In this document: positions 1 through 8,737 of the stretch, one piece after another | Layout: every line of letters begins with the position of its first letter | How positions within the stretch are numbered: the first letter of the stretch is position 1 | Made by a program: the position numbers and the translations under genes | Notes under the pieces: model-generated | Told to the model about the DNA's origin: nothing | Databases searched by the model: none | What the model saw: only the letters and a program-made list of their open reading frames with translations | Assembly: GCF_026930145.1 (NCBI RefSeq) | Contig: NZ_JANHOJ010000003.1 | Coordinates: forward strand, 124,001 to 188,000 | DNA: 64,000 nt | From: Bartonella sp. A05 | Lineage (GTDB): Bacteria > Pseudomonadota > Alphaproteobacteria > Rhizobiales > Rhizobiaceae | Direction: 5' to 3'

Positions 1-596
1 TCATCGATATATTTTTCCATGCCAGCAATGCCTTGATTATCAATATTAACCATGCCAAGAATATGCGAAGCTACACGTCCACTTGGATAAAAACGACGAA
101 CTTCCGTGCGAAAACCAATACCCGGTATACCAAGCGCCATGATTTGCATCTTTTGCGTTGGCGTTAACCCACGCTGAATCCAAGAAAAACCAGTTTTTCT
201 TTTTAATCGCTGGTAAGTTTCCTGCCAATTGAGTGTTGGCAAAACTGTCGAGATTAATTCAATTGTTTCATCCACATCAACAATACGACGCGGTTCAGCA
301 AAAAGCGAGTAAGTGGTGATATCCGTCGCCAATAGACGCCCATTGCGATCAATAATATCAGGCCGTGCAGCTGACTGTAACGCTGCAGGCCCTTTTGCTT
401 CTTCGATTTCACCACCTTCAAAACCGTAAGAAATAAGGCACCACCCCATAACCCCGTAAAGAACAAGAAAACACAATAAAGAAAAAATCAATCGTAAACG
501 GCTAGAATACGTGCAAGAAATAGAAAAATCTTTAGGATTCAATTGACCATTTAAGCGCTGTTTCTTCTGCAAAAACAGGGTTGATAATGCCATCAT
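1..596 (-). CDS. ftsI: Peptidoglycan transpeptidase FtsI (PBP3), N-terminal part, cut by window edge
   Basis: Class B penicillin-binding protein that cross-links septal peptidoglycan in the divisome. Translating the minus strand from the ATG at 596 gives about 198 residues: a cytoplasmic head, one membrane segment near residues 35-55, then the dimerisation-domain signature ARPDIIDRNGRLLA followed by a stretch ending VASHILGMVNIDNQGIAGME, typical of FtsI. The catalytic transpeptidase domain lies beyond position 1, so the gene is partial only because the window ends. Its start overlaps the ftsL stop (ATGATG containing the TGA), indicating translational coupling in the rsmH-ftsL-ftsI operon. A second in-frame ATG follows immediately at 593. 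Confidence 0.95.
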   Translation of the reverse strand, partial: MMALSTLFLQKKQRLNGQLNPKDFSISCTYSSRLRLIFSLLCFLVLYGVMGWCLISYGFEGGEIEEAKGPAALQSAARPDIIDRNGRLLATDITTYSLFAEPRRIVDVDETIELISTVLPTLNWQETYQRLKRKTGFSWIQRGLTPTQKMQIMALGIPGIGFRTEVRRFYPSGRVASHILGMVNIDNQGIAGMEKYID

Positions 597-985
597 TGCC
601 GACCTTTTTTAATATGAAAAATGCGATTATCAGCAAGAAACGCTTTCTCCTCTTCAAAGGTATTTTGTTTTATCAATTCTTTAATTGGATCATGCACACG
701 CATTGGAATATCTTTCAATTCAACAACCTGACGGGGCTGTATTATCTCCAATCCAAGCTCTTTTTTATAATGTACTGCAAGTACTTCCATACGTGAAGGC
801 TCTATCATCACAGCCCATTCAGCATGAAACAAATTAACCATATTTTTTTCTGCTGCAATCGCTTGCTCAAGGTTGCGCACTTCACTAATTTGTTTTTGAA
901 CATCATATTTGATCTTATAAGTTATGCCTGCCATACCGATCATAACAACCACTAAAACCATATCTAATGTACGAAAAACTACCAT
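593..985 (-). CDS. ftsL: Cell division protein FtsL-like
   Basis: Small bitopic divisome protein of 130 residues. It shows a short cytoplasmic tail, one hydrophobic segment at about residues 9-24, and then a heptad-rich region ([19 protein letters not shown]) expected to form the periplasmic coiled coil that pairs with FtsB-type partners. FtsL is poorly conserved in sequence, so the call rests on size, topology and position: its ATG overlaps the end of rsmH and its TGA overlaps the ftsI start. A GAAGG ribosome site lies in the rsmH tail. It is probably translated only as part of the coupled operon. Confidence 0.88.
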   Translation of the reverse strand: MVVFRTLDMVLVVVMIGMAGITYKIKYDVQKQISEVRNLEQAIAAEKNMVNLFHAEWAVMIEPSRMEVLAVHYKKELGLEIIQPRQVVELKDIPMRVHDPIKELIKQNTFEEEKAFLADNRIFHIKKGRQ

Positions 986-1980
986 TTTTTACTGCCTTCA
1001 AAACGAGCAATTTTTGCAAAACTAAACAATTTCATATCTGCAGTAATGATATCTTCATGGGTCCGCACACCGACACGCAACTTTGCAGAACGTGCACGAG
1101 GATTTTTCTTTAATTCTTCCTCACTTGCAGTTTTCACACCTTTAAACAAAGGAACAAATGTCGCTGGAACAGATTCTATTTCTGGAAGATAACGTGATCT
1201 CTGCTTCCCACCTGAACGAGCAGAGAAAAATCTTTTAACCATACGATCTTCAAGAGAATGGAAACTGACTACTCCCAAACGCCCCCCTGCTTTCAAAACG
1301 CGCTCAGCAGCAAATAAGCCGCATGCCAGTTCACCAAGCTCATCATTAACATAAATGCGAAGCGCTTGAAAAACACGCGTTGCAGGGTGAACATAATCGC
1401 CAGGTTTACGACCTACTAAAGTTTCAATAGCATTAGCAAGATCACCTGTGCGCCAAAAAGGACGGACATGACGGCGCTTTTCAATCATCCGTGCAATTCG
1501 GATAGCATGACGCTCTTCCCCCAATGTTCTAAATATTCGTACCAAATCATCTACCTTAAAATGGTTAACAACATCACCTGCAGTGAAACCAGTTTGTGCC
1601 ATTCGCATATCTAACGGACCATCTTTTCGAAAAGAAAACCCCCGTTCAGCTTCATCAAGCTGCATTGAAGAAACACCAATATCAAGAATAACCGCATCCA
1701 CCTTCTCTTCAACCACGCGATCTAGCTGTGAAAACTCCGTTTGTACTAAACGAAGGCGTGGGGAAAATTGATCGACAAGCGTTTTTCCTTCACGGATTGC
1801 ATAAGGATCACGATCAAGAGCGATAACATCTGCACCTGCATTCAGTAGGGCACGTGTATACCCTCCGGCACCAAAGGTGCCATCAATTACTTTTGCTCCA
1901 GCCAATGGTGCAAGCCCAGATAAAACTGACTGCAACAATACTGGAATATGATGCTCAATTTTATTACCCTGCTCTGTCAA
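979..1980 (-). CDS. rsmH: 16S rRNA (cytosine(1402)-N4)-methyltransferase RsmH (MraW)
   Basis: SAM-dependent enzyme that methylates N4 of C1402 in the 16S rRNA P-site region. The 333 residues open with [10 protein letters not shown], then the SAM-binding motif [14 protein letters not shown] near residue 34, [16 protein letters not shown], and the family signature [15 protein letters not shown]; the C-terminal part contains [16 protein letters not shown]. The start appears to be TTG at 1980 because no ATG precedes the conserved N-terminus and an ATG nearby is out of frame. It heads the rsmH-ftsL-ftsI cluster. MraZ, which usually precedes rsmH, is not present in the 240 bases upstream; RNase P RNA is the next feature. 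Confidence 0.97.
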   Translation of the reverse strand: MTEQGNKIEHHIPVLLQSVLSGLAPLAGAKVIDGTFGAGGYTRALLNAGADVIALDRDPYAIREGKTLVDQFSPRLRLVQTEFSQLDRVVEEKVDAVILDIGVSSMQLDEAERGFSFRKDGPLDMRMAQTGFTAGDVVNHFKVDDLVRIFRTLGEERHAIRIARMIEKRRHVRPFWRTGDLANAIETLVGRKPGDYVHPATRVFQALRIYVNDELGELACGLFAAERVLKAGGRLGVVSFHSLEDRMVKRFFSARSGGKQRSRYLPEIESVPATFVPLFKGVKTASEEELKKNPRARSAKLRVGVRTHEDIITADMKLFSFAKIARFEGSKKW

Positions 1981-2220
1981 AATAACCCATCTTGATTTAA
2001 TTGTTCTAAGTCAATGCCCCATTAATAAGTCACATCACCAAAACTTTAACTCTCATATCCCCCATAATCAAAGAAAATAGAGTCCAAGCTGATCCACAAC
2101 ACATTGACTCATTATATTTAAAGAAATGTTAGGATTTAAAAAAATATTCTTTTTTGTGCTGATCATTCAAAAAAAACAAATCTCCACGGAGACTTGTATC
2201 AAAGATTGATTATACAAAAT

Positions 2221-2610
2221 ATCAGTCAGCCTATAAGCCGGGTTCTGTATGGTAAAGCTCACACTTTACATGGCAACCATTCATCTAGGACGGATGTTAC
2301 CATCCGCCTCGTGCAACCTACCCAAATGACTCACCTGGAAACTGGCTGCAAGTCAAGCTCTGCGCGTCATTTCTATTTGGTCTTGCTCCCGGTGGGGTTT
2401 ACCTTGCCACACTCATTACTGAGTGTGCGGTGGGCTCTTACCCCACCCTTTCACCCTTACCTACAAAATAGGCGGTTTGCTTTCTGTGGCACTTTCCCTA
2501 GGGTCACCCCCGCCGGGTGTTACCCGGCACCGTTTTTCCATGGAGCCCGGACTTTCCTCACCTGCTGCCACCTGGCATCAAACAAGCGCGGTTGCCCAGC
2601 CGACTGACTT
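2221..2610 (-). ncRNA. rnpB: RNase P RNA, bacterial type A
   Basis: Catalytic RNA of ribonuclease P, which trims the 5' leader of pre-tRNAs. On the minus strand the 5' end reads GTCAGTCGGCTGGGC and the 3' end GCTTATAGGCTGACTGA, so the two ends pair as helix P1. Between them lie hallmark conserved blocks: GAGGAAAGTCCGGGCTCC (CR I), AGGGTGAAAGGGTGGGGTAAGAGCCCACCGC-type sequence around 2420-2465, and the CR V partner ACAGAACCCGGCTTA. Length is about 390 nt, normal for type A alphaproteobacterial RNAs. The exact ends are estimated from P1 pairing. Two ORFs can be read on the opposite strand but are shadows. Confidence 0.96.
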
Positions 2611-2700
2611 GCTATTTATAAAACATTTTTTATAAAGTGGAAATACCTATCTCAAGATATTTCACATATCTTATCAAAGAAGCTAATCGCCATTAAAAAT

Positions 2701-3213
2701 TCATTTGAATGAAGCTAGATAATTTTTAACTTTTGAGCAATATTTTGCCGAGATCGCATTCATTTTTTTTGCAGCATGACCTGCGTTATATTTAAGAATT
2801 GTGCGACACGTATTACCACCGCTTAATTTATATGCCCTTGCTAAATAACGCATACCATATTCAAGATTAGTTGCAGGATCATAAAGATCTTGCACAGAGC
2901 CATTAAAACCCAATCCTCGCGCAGTAGATGGTTTAATTTGCATTAAGCCTATTTCACCAGCAGAACCCTTAGTAAATGCTTTATAACTACTCTCAATACT
3001 TATAACAGCATGTGCTAAATTAATGGGAACCTTATACTTAGTTGCAAGTTTTTGTATAAGAGCTTCGTAAGGACGAACAGGCATTTCAGAAGAAATAATG
3101 ATTGAGTTCTTACTTGAACCCGCAGCATTCAATACTGCATGAGATTCACTTACACTTATGCCAAATACAAAGGATACAGCAAATGCTGTAAAAAGGATTT
3201 TTAAAAAGCGCAT
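2701..3213 (-). CDS. Small lytic transglycosylase (SLT domain), exported
   Basis: Peptidoglycan lytic transglycosylase of the SLT/goose-lysozyme fold. From the ATG at 3213 the product has about 170 residues: a signal peptide (hydrophobic run FTAFAVSFVFGISVS, cleavage after SHA), then the catalytic domain with the glutamate in VISIESSYKAF, the GLMQIKPSTARGLGF motif, and a late KYNAG motif. The longer reading frame opens at 3252, but the AAGAGAGAAAG ribosome site sits just before the ATG at 3213, and starting there gives a proper signal peptide. Proteins of this size act in envelope remodelling or as specialised transglycosylases of secretion systems; no secretion genes lie here, so the role is open. 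Confidence 0.88.
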   Translation of the reverse strand: MRFLKILFTAFAVSFVFGISVSESHAVLNAAGSSKNSIIISSEMPVRPYEALIQKLATKYKVPINLAHAVISIESSYKAFTKGSAGEIGLMQIKPSTARGLGFNGSVQDLYDPATNLEYGMRYLARAYKLSGGNTCRTILKYNAGHAAKKMNAISAKYCSKVKNYLASFK

Positions 3214-4181
3214 TCTTTCTCTCTTCATTAAAACACTCTTAAGAACAACCATAATGGCCTTAAAATTGTATCTTATTGGGAAAGAAAGCCAAATAAAGGC
3301 ATAAAAATGAAAATATTAAGTCTATTTCAAGAAAGTATTTTATATTAGAGCAAAAATATTCCATTCACTGGAAATATTTTCCTTCACTTTATAGAAATCT
3401 TAAAACAAAAAATGACAATATATGATAAAGATTTTAACGGACTGAAAAAACGATATAACACATTCATCGGTGATACATCTTACTGTTCCATAAACTCCAA
3501 ACAAACGAAAATGTCGCAAGAGACTTCTATCGGTAATCATGTATGATTATGATTCTATTGATATTAGACTCCATAACCATAAAATATGCTCAATGGATTG
3601 AAAAGCTTTCAACAGATATTCTTTCCATCCATTATCATATCACCTCTCCAATAAATGAATATCTACCCTCCCTTAATGGCTAATACTAAACGCGCGATAC
3701 TTATGCTCAATAAACTACCTACCAGGATCAGGTTTTCTGTAGAGATAATATCTGAATGCGAAAAACATACCGGCTCGCAATCGTATAACGTTACGTTATA
3801 CTCGATAACCGCTTCTATCTGCTTTTCTGATTAATTCTGCAAAGGATTAATACAAATAATTTCAACTCTAATCGAATAAATAATCAATATCACCAATGCT
3901 CCTCTAAAACTCTTAGCCGTATACCGTGCACGACTGGCTTCATACAGCATTTGCAATCTGTTCTCATTTTTATACACATTTTTACACATATATAACGAAC
4001 TGATCGCTTGAAACCCTTAGAAAACTGAAACGCTTTAATAGCATGTTCCTTTTAATCCCACAGAATAAAAAACGACATGAATTCCTCTACGCGTTTTTTT
4101 AAAGCCAAAGAAGAGCACAGAAAAACACTCTAAAAAACAGCTATAAATATGCTATTTCTCAAGCATTACAAAAATAGATAA
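3214..4181. other. Non-coding stretch, about 970 bases
   Basis: No convincing gene on either strand. A minus-strand reading from about 3965 to 3840 gives a short open stretch (MLYEASRARYTAKSFRGALV then stop) with no family I recognise. The only clear structure is the palindrome at 3783-3801, listed separately. Confidence 0.5.
3783..3801. repeat. Operator-like palindrome
   Basis: GTATAACG-TTA-CGTTATAC, two perfect 8-base arms around a 3-base centre. The size fits a dimeric regulator site, but no gene start lies close by, so it may belong to a lost promoter. Confidence 0.5.
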
Positions 4182-4562
4182 TTAAAAATAAGAATCACCA
4201 ACAGAAGGCTGATAAAGTGCTTTTGATACAGCCATAGCAACAGTCTCACCAAATTTTTGCGCCTGTTCATTACTCTGACCACTCGCGGAAGCTGCCGCAA
4301 TCGCATCTCGACGTGCTTGCTTAATAACCGCCTGTTTCTGCGTATCACTCATCTTAGAGAGATCCATGATTACATCCGGCAAAGAGACTGTCAGCCTTTC
4401 TAACAGCATATCCTCTGTTACATCAGCCTGATTAGAAAAAGTTGATTTGCTAAATAAAGATTTATAAGTGGAAGATCCCTGATAAACCAATAAACTAGCC
4501 GCAAAAATAAACAAGCCCGATAAAATTAAAATAATAACAAGCCGCAGATTAACTTTTCTCAT
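4182..4562 (-). CDS. Small single-pass membrane protein of unknown function
   Basis: A 126-residue protein with a positively charged N-terminus (MRKVNLR) and one strongly hydrophobic segment at residues 7-27, followed by a mostly polar, probably periplasmic tail rich in Ala, Gln and Ser (KQARRDAIAAASASGQSN). This is a signal-anchor layout. A GGATGAGAG ribosome site directly precedes the ATG. I do not recognise the family. It stands alone, with non-coding DNA on both sides. Start and charge pattern make a real gene likely; no function can be given. Confidence 0.65.
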   Translation of the reverse strand: MRKVNLRLVIILILSGLFIFAASLLVYQGSSTYKSLFSKSTFSNQADVTEDMLLERLTVSLPDVIMDLSKMSDTQKQAVIKQARRDAIAAASASGQSNEQAQKFGETVAMAVSKALYQPSVGDSYF

Positions 4563-4767
4563 CTCTCATCCAAAATATAACAGCATATGAAATATAGATT
4601 ATTTACAAATTGTTCTTAATTTACAACCAAAAACAATTCCTTGTTCACTGAGAATAATACAATACTAACGAATCGTCAAATAATTCTCAATATTTTTTCA
4701 ATCATTATACGAATACAATTACAAGATCCCCGAGCATTCTTGAGTGAAACACCCACAGATGCTTTAT

Positions 4768-4857
4768 TTAATTAATAAAGCCCGACTGAGGAAACTCTCA
4801 GCCGGGCCAGACAATCTGAGGGATCCACGCGGGGGGGGGGGGGAGGTTCCCTGATCG
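4768..4857 (-). ncRNA. Candidate small RNA with a 13-C hairpin loop
   Basis: On the minus strand a promoter-like TTGCAT-17-TGTAAT (4890-4885 and 4867-4862) is followed by two hairpins. Hairpin 1 (about 4860-4809) pairs AGACGATC/AGGGAACC with GGATCCCT/AGATTGTCT and carries an 18-base loop that is almost entirely a run of 13 C (4843-4831). Hairpin 2 (4807-4780) is an 11-bp GC-rich stem with one G-U pair and a 6-base loop, followed by TTTATTAATT, a good intrinsic terminator. The predicted RNA is about 90 nt with no reading frame. C-rich exposed loops that can pair with Shine-Dalgarno sequences are typical of alphaproteobacterial trans-acting sRNAs. Identity with a named family is not shown. Confidence 0.72.
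4780..4807 (-). terminator. Intrinsic terminator of the C-tract RNA
   Basis: GCCCGGCTGAG / CTCAGTCGGGC stem (one G-U pair), 6-base loop, then TTTATTAATT on the minus strand. Confidence 0.7.
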
Positions 4858-4861
4858 TCTT

Positions 4862-4890
4862 ATTACACCGAATTATTATCACCGATGCAA
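4862..4890 (-). promoter_or_regulatory. Sigma-70-like promoter of the C-tract RNA
   Basis: TTGCAT at 4890-4885 and TGTAAT at 4867-4862 are separated by exactly 17 bases; transcription would start near the base of hairpin 1. The match is by eye. Confidence 0.55.
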
Positions 4891-5084
4891 TATCCCTGCT
4901 ATGAAATAAAATATTTGAAACAACAAGAAATTCTTATCACTTTGTGTAAAAAAAATTCAAAAAAAGCTATAAAACCTGCAAAAATGGATGAATTAGGGCA
5001 CAAAATGTTTTATATGATCCAATTTGGAGCAAATCTATTTTGAAATACACTAATAAGATTCTTCTGATGATTCTAAGCTTTACT

Positions 5085-5540
5085 ACCCATAGCAATCTTC
5101 AACATCTAATGGGATATCCATGCATTCACGTACTAAATTACCGGGATCATACATCATTGTTTGTAGATGAGAAAAATCAGAATAATAAAATATTTGTAGT
5201 TATCATTATGTAAGCCACTATTTTATTGCTCATATTATCTATCAATAAATGCAGACGACGAACAAACCAATACGAAACCATTCATTTTTCATGATTTTTA
5301 ATCTTCAAAAAAACAAAAGCGTCGTTTCAATAGAGCTATTATACATCATTGCCAACATTACTAAAATCAACCCGCACAGTCACTAACATTGCACCATCAA
5401 TATCGATTTCACTAAACGCGGATCAAACTTTAAAAATAATTTAATACAAAATCTATACCAGCTCCAATACCATGGCACCGCTTTTAATGGTTGATCTTCA
5501 ACCATTTTCAGAAATGGCACTTAATAATGATAAGATGTAA
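5085..5540 (-). pseudogene. Relic of an unidentified protein gene
   Basis: No intact frame remains, but three minus-strand stretches read like real protein in different frames. Around 5500-5430: EDQPLKAVPWYWSWYRF. Around 5410-5345: FSEIDIDGAMLVTVRVDFSN. Around 5155-5090: MYDPGNLVRECMDIPLDVED then stops. These compositions are unlike the low-complexity junk ORFs nearby, so a decayed gene with frameshifts is likely. I cannot name the family. Confidence 0.4.
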
Positions 5541-5684
5541 CAACTATAATTTACCACACTGTGCACGATTTCTGAAAAATAGACAAATATGCTTAATCAC
5601 CTACAAACACAAAATTTTTCCTAAAATTGGTGAAGGCAATACTGACAACATCTTGCGCAATCAATTCACACAAGAAAAACAGTA

Positions 5685-7334
5685 TTAACGTGTGAGAGGC
5701 TTATAATTTACACGCTTAAAATTAATAGATTCCGAGCCAAGACGACGAATCTTATCTGCTTCGTATTCAGCAAAATTACCTTCAAACCATTCCACATGAC
5801 CATTGCCCTCAAAAGCCAAAATATGTGTCGCCAACCGATCAAGAAACATACGATCATGTGATATAATAACCACACAACCAGCAAAATTTTCCAGAGCATC
5901 TTCCAATGCACCCAATGTTTCCGTATCCAGATCATTTGTTGGTTCATCAAGAAGCAGAACATTTCCCCCTTCTTTCAAAAGCTTAGCCAAATGCACACGA
6001 TTGCGCTGTCCTCCCGACAAATTTGCCACTTTTTGCTGCTGGTCAGTCCCTTTAAAATTAAATGCACCGCAATAAGCGCGGCTATTCATCTCATATTTAC
6101 CTAACTTAATAATGTCATTGCCACCGGAAATCTCTTCCCAAACGGTTTTATCACCCGCCAACGAATCGCGATTCTGGTCGACATAACTCATCTGAACCGT
6201 TTCCCCAATGCGTATTTGACCTGAATCTGGCTGCTCCTGCCCTGTAAGCATTTTAAATAAAGTGGTTTTTCCCATACCATTGGCACCAATAACTCCGACA
6301 ATTCCGCCAGCAGGAAGCTTAAAAGAAAGAGAATCAATTAATACGCGATCACCATATGCTTTGGTCAAATTATTGACGTCAATAACAACCTGCCCCAATC
6401 TTTCACCAGTAGAAATCATAATTTGTGCATCCCCAGGACGACGTTCATGCGCAGCTTGAACCAATTCATCATAAGCCTTAATACGCGCTTTGGATTTTGC
6501 TTGACGCGCTTTCGGGCTAGAAGCTATCCATTCCTGCTCACGTGATAATGCACGTTGACGAGCTGCTTCTTCGCGACCTTCTTGTGCCATACGCTTAGCT
6601 TTAGCACTCAGGTAAGCAGAATAATTGCCCTCATAAGGGATACCTTGACCTCGATCTAACTCTAAAATCCAACCTGTTACGTTATCGAGAAAATAACGGT
6701 CATGCGTAATCAAGATCACCGCACCTGAATATTCACGCAAATGCCTTTCAAGCCAAGCAGTAGTTTCGGCATCCAAATGGTTTGTCGGTTCATCTAAAAG
6801 CAATAAATCAGGCTTTGACAAGAGCAATTTACAAAGCGCAACACGGCGCTTCTCACCCCCTGAAAGTTTTGTCACATCTTCATGTGCCGGTGGACATCCA
6901 AGAGCAGCCATAGCCATCTCTACTTGACTTTCTAGATCCCAAAGATTCTGACTATCAATAATATCCTGAAGTTGAGCACTTTCATCAGCTGTTTCATCAC
7001 TATAATTCATCATCAATTCATTATAACGATCAAGAATCGCCTGCTTATCCGCAACACCTTCCATTACATTGCCACGCACATCTTTGCTTGTATCAAGAAC
7101 CGGCTCTTGCGGAAGATAGCCGCAACGTGCCCCCTCAGAAAGCCATGCTTCTCCCGTATATTCCGTATCTAACCCGGCCATAATACGCAAAATTGTCGAT
7201 TTACCTGCACCATTTGGCCCTAGAATACCGATCTTTGCATCTGGATAAAAAGACAAATGAATATTTTCCAAAATTTTCTTATTGCCATAAACTTTGTTAA
7301 GTCCAGCCATATGATAGATAAATTGACGTGCCAT
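5685..7334 (-). CDS. ettA: Energy-dependent translational throttle protein EttA (ABC-F)
   Basis: Soluble ABC-F ATPase that binds the ribosomal E site and gates entry into elongation according to ATP/ADP level. The 549 residues contain two nucleotide-binding domains: first Walker A GPNGAGKST near residue 38, signature LSGGEKRRVALC and Walker B LLLLDEPTNHLD; then a linker with the charged P-site tether region (ALSREQEWIASSPKARQAKSKAR); second Walker A GANGMGKT, signature LSGGQRNRVHLA and Walker B VLLLDEPTNDLD. No membrane segments. The N-terminus MARQFIYHMAGLNKVYG matches the EttA subgroup. The start follows an AGAGAAATTT ribosome site. It stands alone between decayed regions. Confidence 0.96.
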   Translation of the reverse strand: MARQFIYHMAGLNKVYGNKKILENIHLSFYPDAKIGILGPNGAGKSTILRIMAGLDTEYTGEAWLSEGARCGYLPQEPVLDTSKDVRGNVMEGVADKQAILDRYNELMMNYSDETADESAQLQDIIDSQNLWDLESQVEMAMAALGCPPAHEDVTKLSGGEKRRVALCKLLLSKPDLLLLDEPTNHLDAETTAWLERHLREYSGAVILITHDRYFLDNVTGWILELDRGQGIPYEGNYSAYLSAKAKRMAQEGREEAARQRALSREQEWIASSPKARQAKSKARIKAYDELVQAAHERRPGDAQIMISTGERLGQVVIDVNNLTKAYGDRVLIDSLSFKLPAGGIVGVIGANGMGKTTLFKMLTGQEQPDSGQIRIGETVQMSYVDQNRDSLAGDKTVWEEISGGNDIIKLGKYEMNSRAYCGAFNFKGTDQQQKVANLSGGQRNRVHLAKLLKEGGNVLLLDEPTNDLDTETLGALEDALENFAGCVVIISHDRMFLDRLATHILAFEGNGHVEWFEGNFAEYEADKIRRLGSESINFKRVNYKPLTR

Positions 7335-7498
7335 AAATTTCTCTTTACATTGTCATGTAGTATTAAAAACTAGAACTTTTAATACTATTTTTATGTCTCT
7401 TAAACTTCGCAATAAACGAAACTTATATTATTCTAACAACTTCTTTCTTTAATGTTGATACATTTTTTCTAATCTCACAAGCCCTACAGCGTTTCTTA

Positions 7499-8035
7499 AT
7501 GCAAAAAAAAAATTACCCACAAAATAAAAAGAAAATATCCTTAGCTGTGCCTGAAACATGCCATCAAGCATCATCTCTCTTCTCTATACCAGATATAAAG
7601 CTCTATTCTTATCGTATCAAACCAACCTATCAATGCAACACAGAGCCAGGAGACAACCCAATTCTTTATGCACCATCCTTCCTTTTCTTATGGGCTTTAC
7701 ATTACGTCGTAAAAAACCCTCATCCCTTTTCATCACTTTTATGTCATAGAAGTCAATGCTATTCGCCTTTAGCCTTTATGTGGCTCAAACTGCGTTTAAA
7801 AAATGAACGTCGCCTCATGGGATCTGATGTTTCAAGTCCCATGATCAACAAAAATTTACGACAACATATAGCCATTACGAACTATAGCGCATTATCCATT
7901 GGCACTTGGCTACAATTAATGAAAAATCATCACAATTATTATGAAAATTTGTCCATCCCTATTTTTTGGCTTGATAGCCATAAAAACAATATTGACATTC
8001 ACAAAATTATCTCAAAACTCCAATATGGGACATAA
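7499..8035 (+). CDS. Uncharacterised ORF, 178 residues
   Basis: A continuous frame directly upstream of pncA, ending 40 bases before it. The C-terminal half (LSIGTWLQLMKNHHNYYENLSIPIFWLDSHKNN) looks protein-like; the N-terminal half is His- and Ser-rich with low-complexity character. The start is preceded by a poly-A-rich stretch without a clear ribosome site, so the true start may be internal, for example at the ATG at 7558 in another frame or further down. I recognise no family. It may be a fast-evolving gene, a remnant, or chance. Confidence 0.35.
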   Translation: MQKKNYPQNKKKISLAVPETCHQASSLFSIPDIKLYSYRIKPTYQCNTEPGDNPILYAPSFLFLWALHYVVKNPHPFSSLLCHRSQCYSPLAFMWLKLRLKNERRLMGSDVSSPMINKNLRQHIAITNYSALSIGTWLQLMKNHHNYYENLSIPIFWLDSHKNNIDIHKIISKLQYGT

Positions 8036-8075
8036 TTTTTAAAAACTATTCAGTCTCATCCATAGGAACAAATGC

Positions 8076-8684
8076 ATGGAAAAAAAGGCTTTAATCGTTA
8101 TTGATGTTCAAAATGACTTTTTACCAGGTGGAGCACTTGCAGTACCACAAGGTGATGTCATTCTACCTGCTGTTAATGATCTTATAGCCCATTTTGACCA
8201 TGTCATTTTAACACAGGATTGGCACTCAAAAGGCCATTGCAGCTTTGCTTCTTCCTATTCTGAGAAAGCGCCCTACGATACTGTTAATCTTGATTATGGC
8301 CTTCAAGTACTTTGGCCAGATCACTGTATACAAGGAACGAAAGGAGCAGAATTCCATATATCTCTCAGAACTGAAAAGGCACAACTGATCCTTCGAAAAG
8401 GCTATAATCCGAAAATGGACAGCTATTCTGCTTTTTTTGAGAATGACCAAAAAACGCCAACAGGCTTACAATTCTATCTCAAGGCACATGGATTTACAAC
8501 GTTAGTCATATGTGGCCTCGCAACCGATTTCTGTGTTGGATTTTCTGCACTTCATGCCGTACAATGCGGCTTTAAAGTTAGCGTTATATTGAACGCGTGT
8601 GCGGGTATTGATCTAAATGGATCGCTAGACACAATACTAAAAGCGATGCATGACAATGGAATAGAACTCCTGATGGGTGCATAA
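8076..8684 (+). CDS. pncA: Nicotinamidase
   Basis: Hydrolyses nicotinamide to nicotinate for NAD salvage in the cytoplasm. The 202-residue protein is an isochorismatase-fold hydrolase with the catalytic triad visible: Asp10 in LIVIDVQNDF, Lys108 in LRKGYNP and Cys153 in GLATDFCV. The metal-site region TQDWH is at residues 46-50. Length matches the family. After the stop the last coding bases GGTGCATAAAA are repeated once more within 20 bases, a small tandem duplication. The downstream DUF475 gene converges on it. Confidence 0.95.
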   Translation: MEKKALIVIDVQNDFLPGGALAVPQGDVILPAVNDLIAHFDHVILTQDWHSKGHCSFASSYSEKAPYDTVNLDYGLQVLWPDHCIQGTKGAEFHISLRTEKAQLILRKGYNPKMDSYSAFFENDQKTPTGLQFYLKAHGFTTLVICGLATDFCVGFSALHAVQCGFKVSVILNACAGIDLNGSLDTILKAMHDNGIELLMGA

Positions 8685-8737
8685 AAGCGGGTGCATAAAA
8701 CAAGCTTTTTCCTGCTATTGTAATAATAAAAGAAGCT

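Noticed and set aside
2194-2635. Two plus-strand ORFs of 137 and 70 codons
   Set aside because: They lie antisense to RNase P RNA, whose structure explains the conserved sequence.
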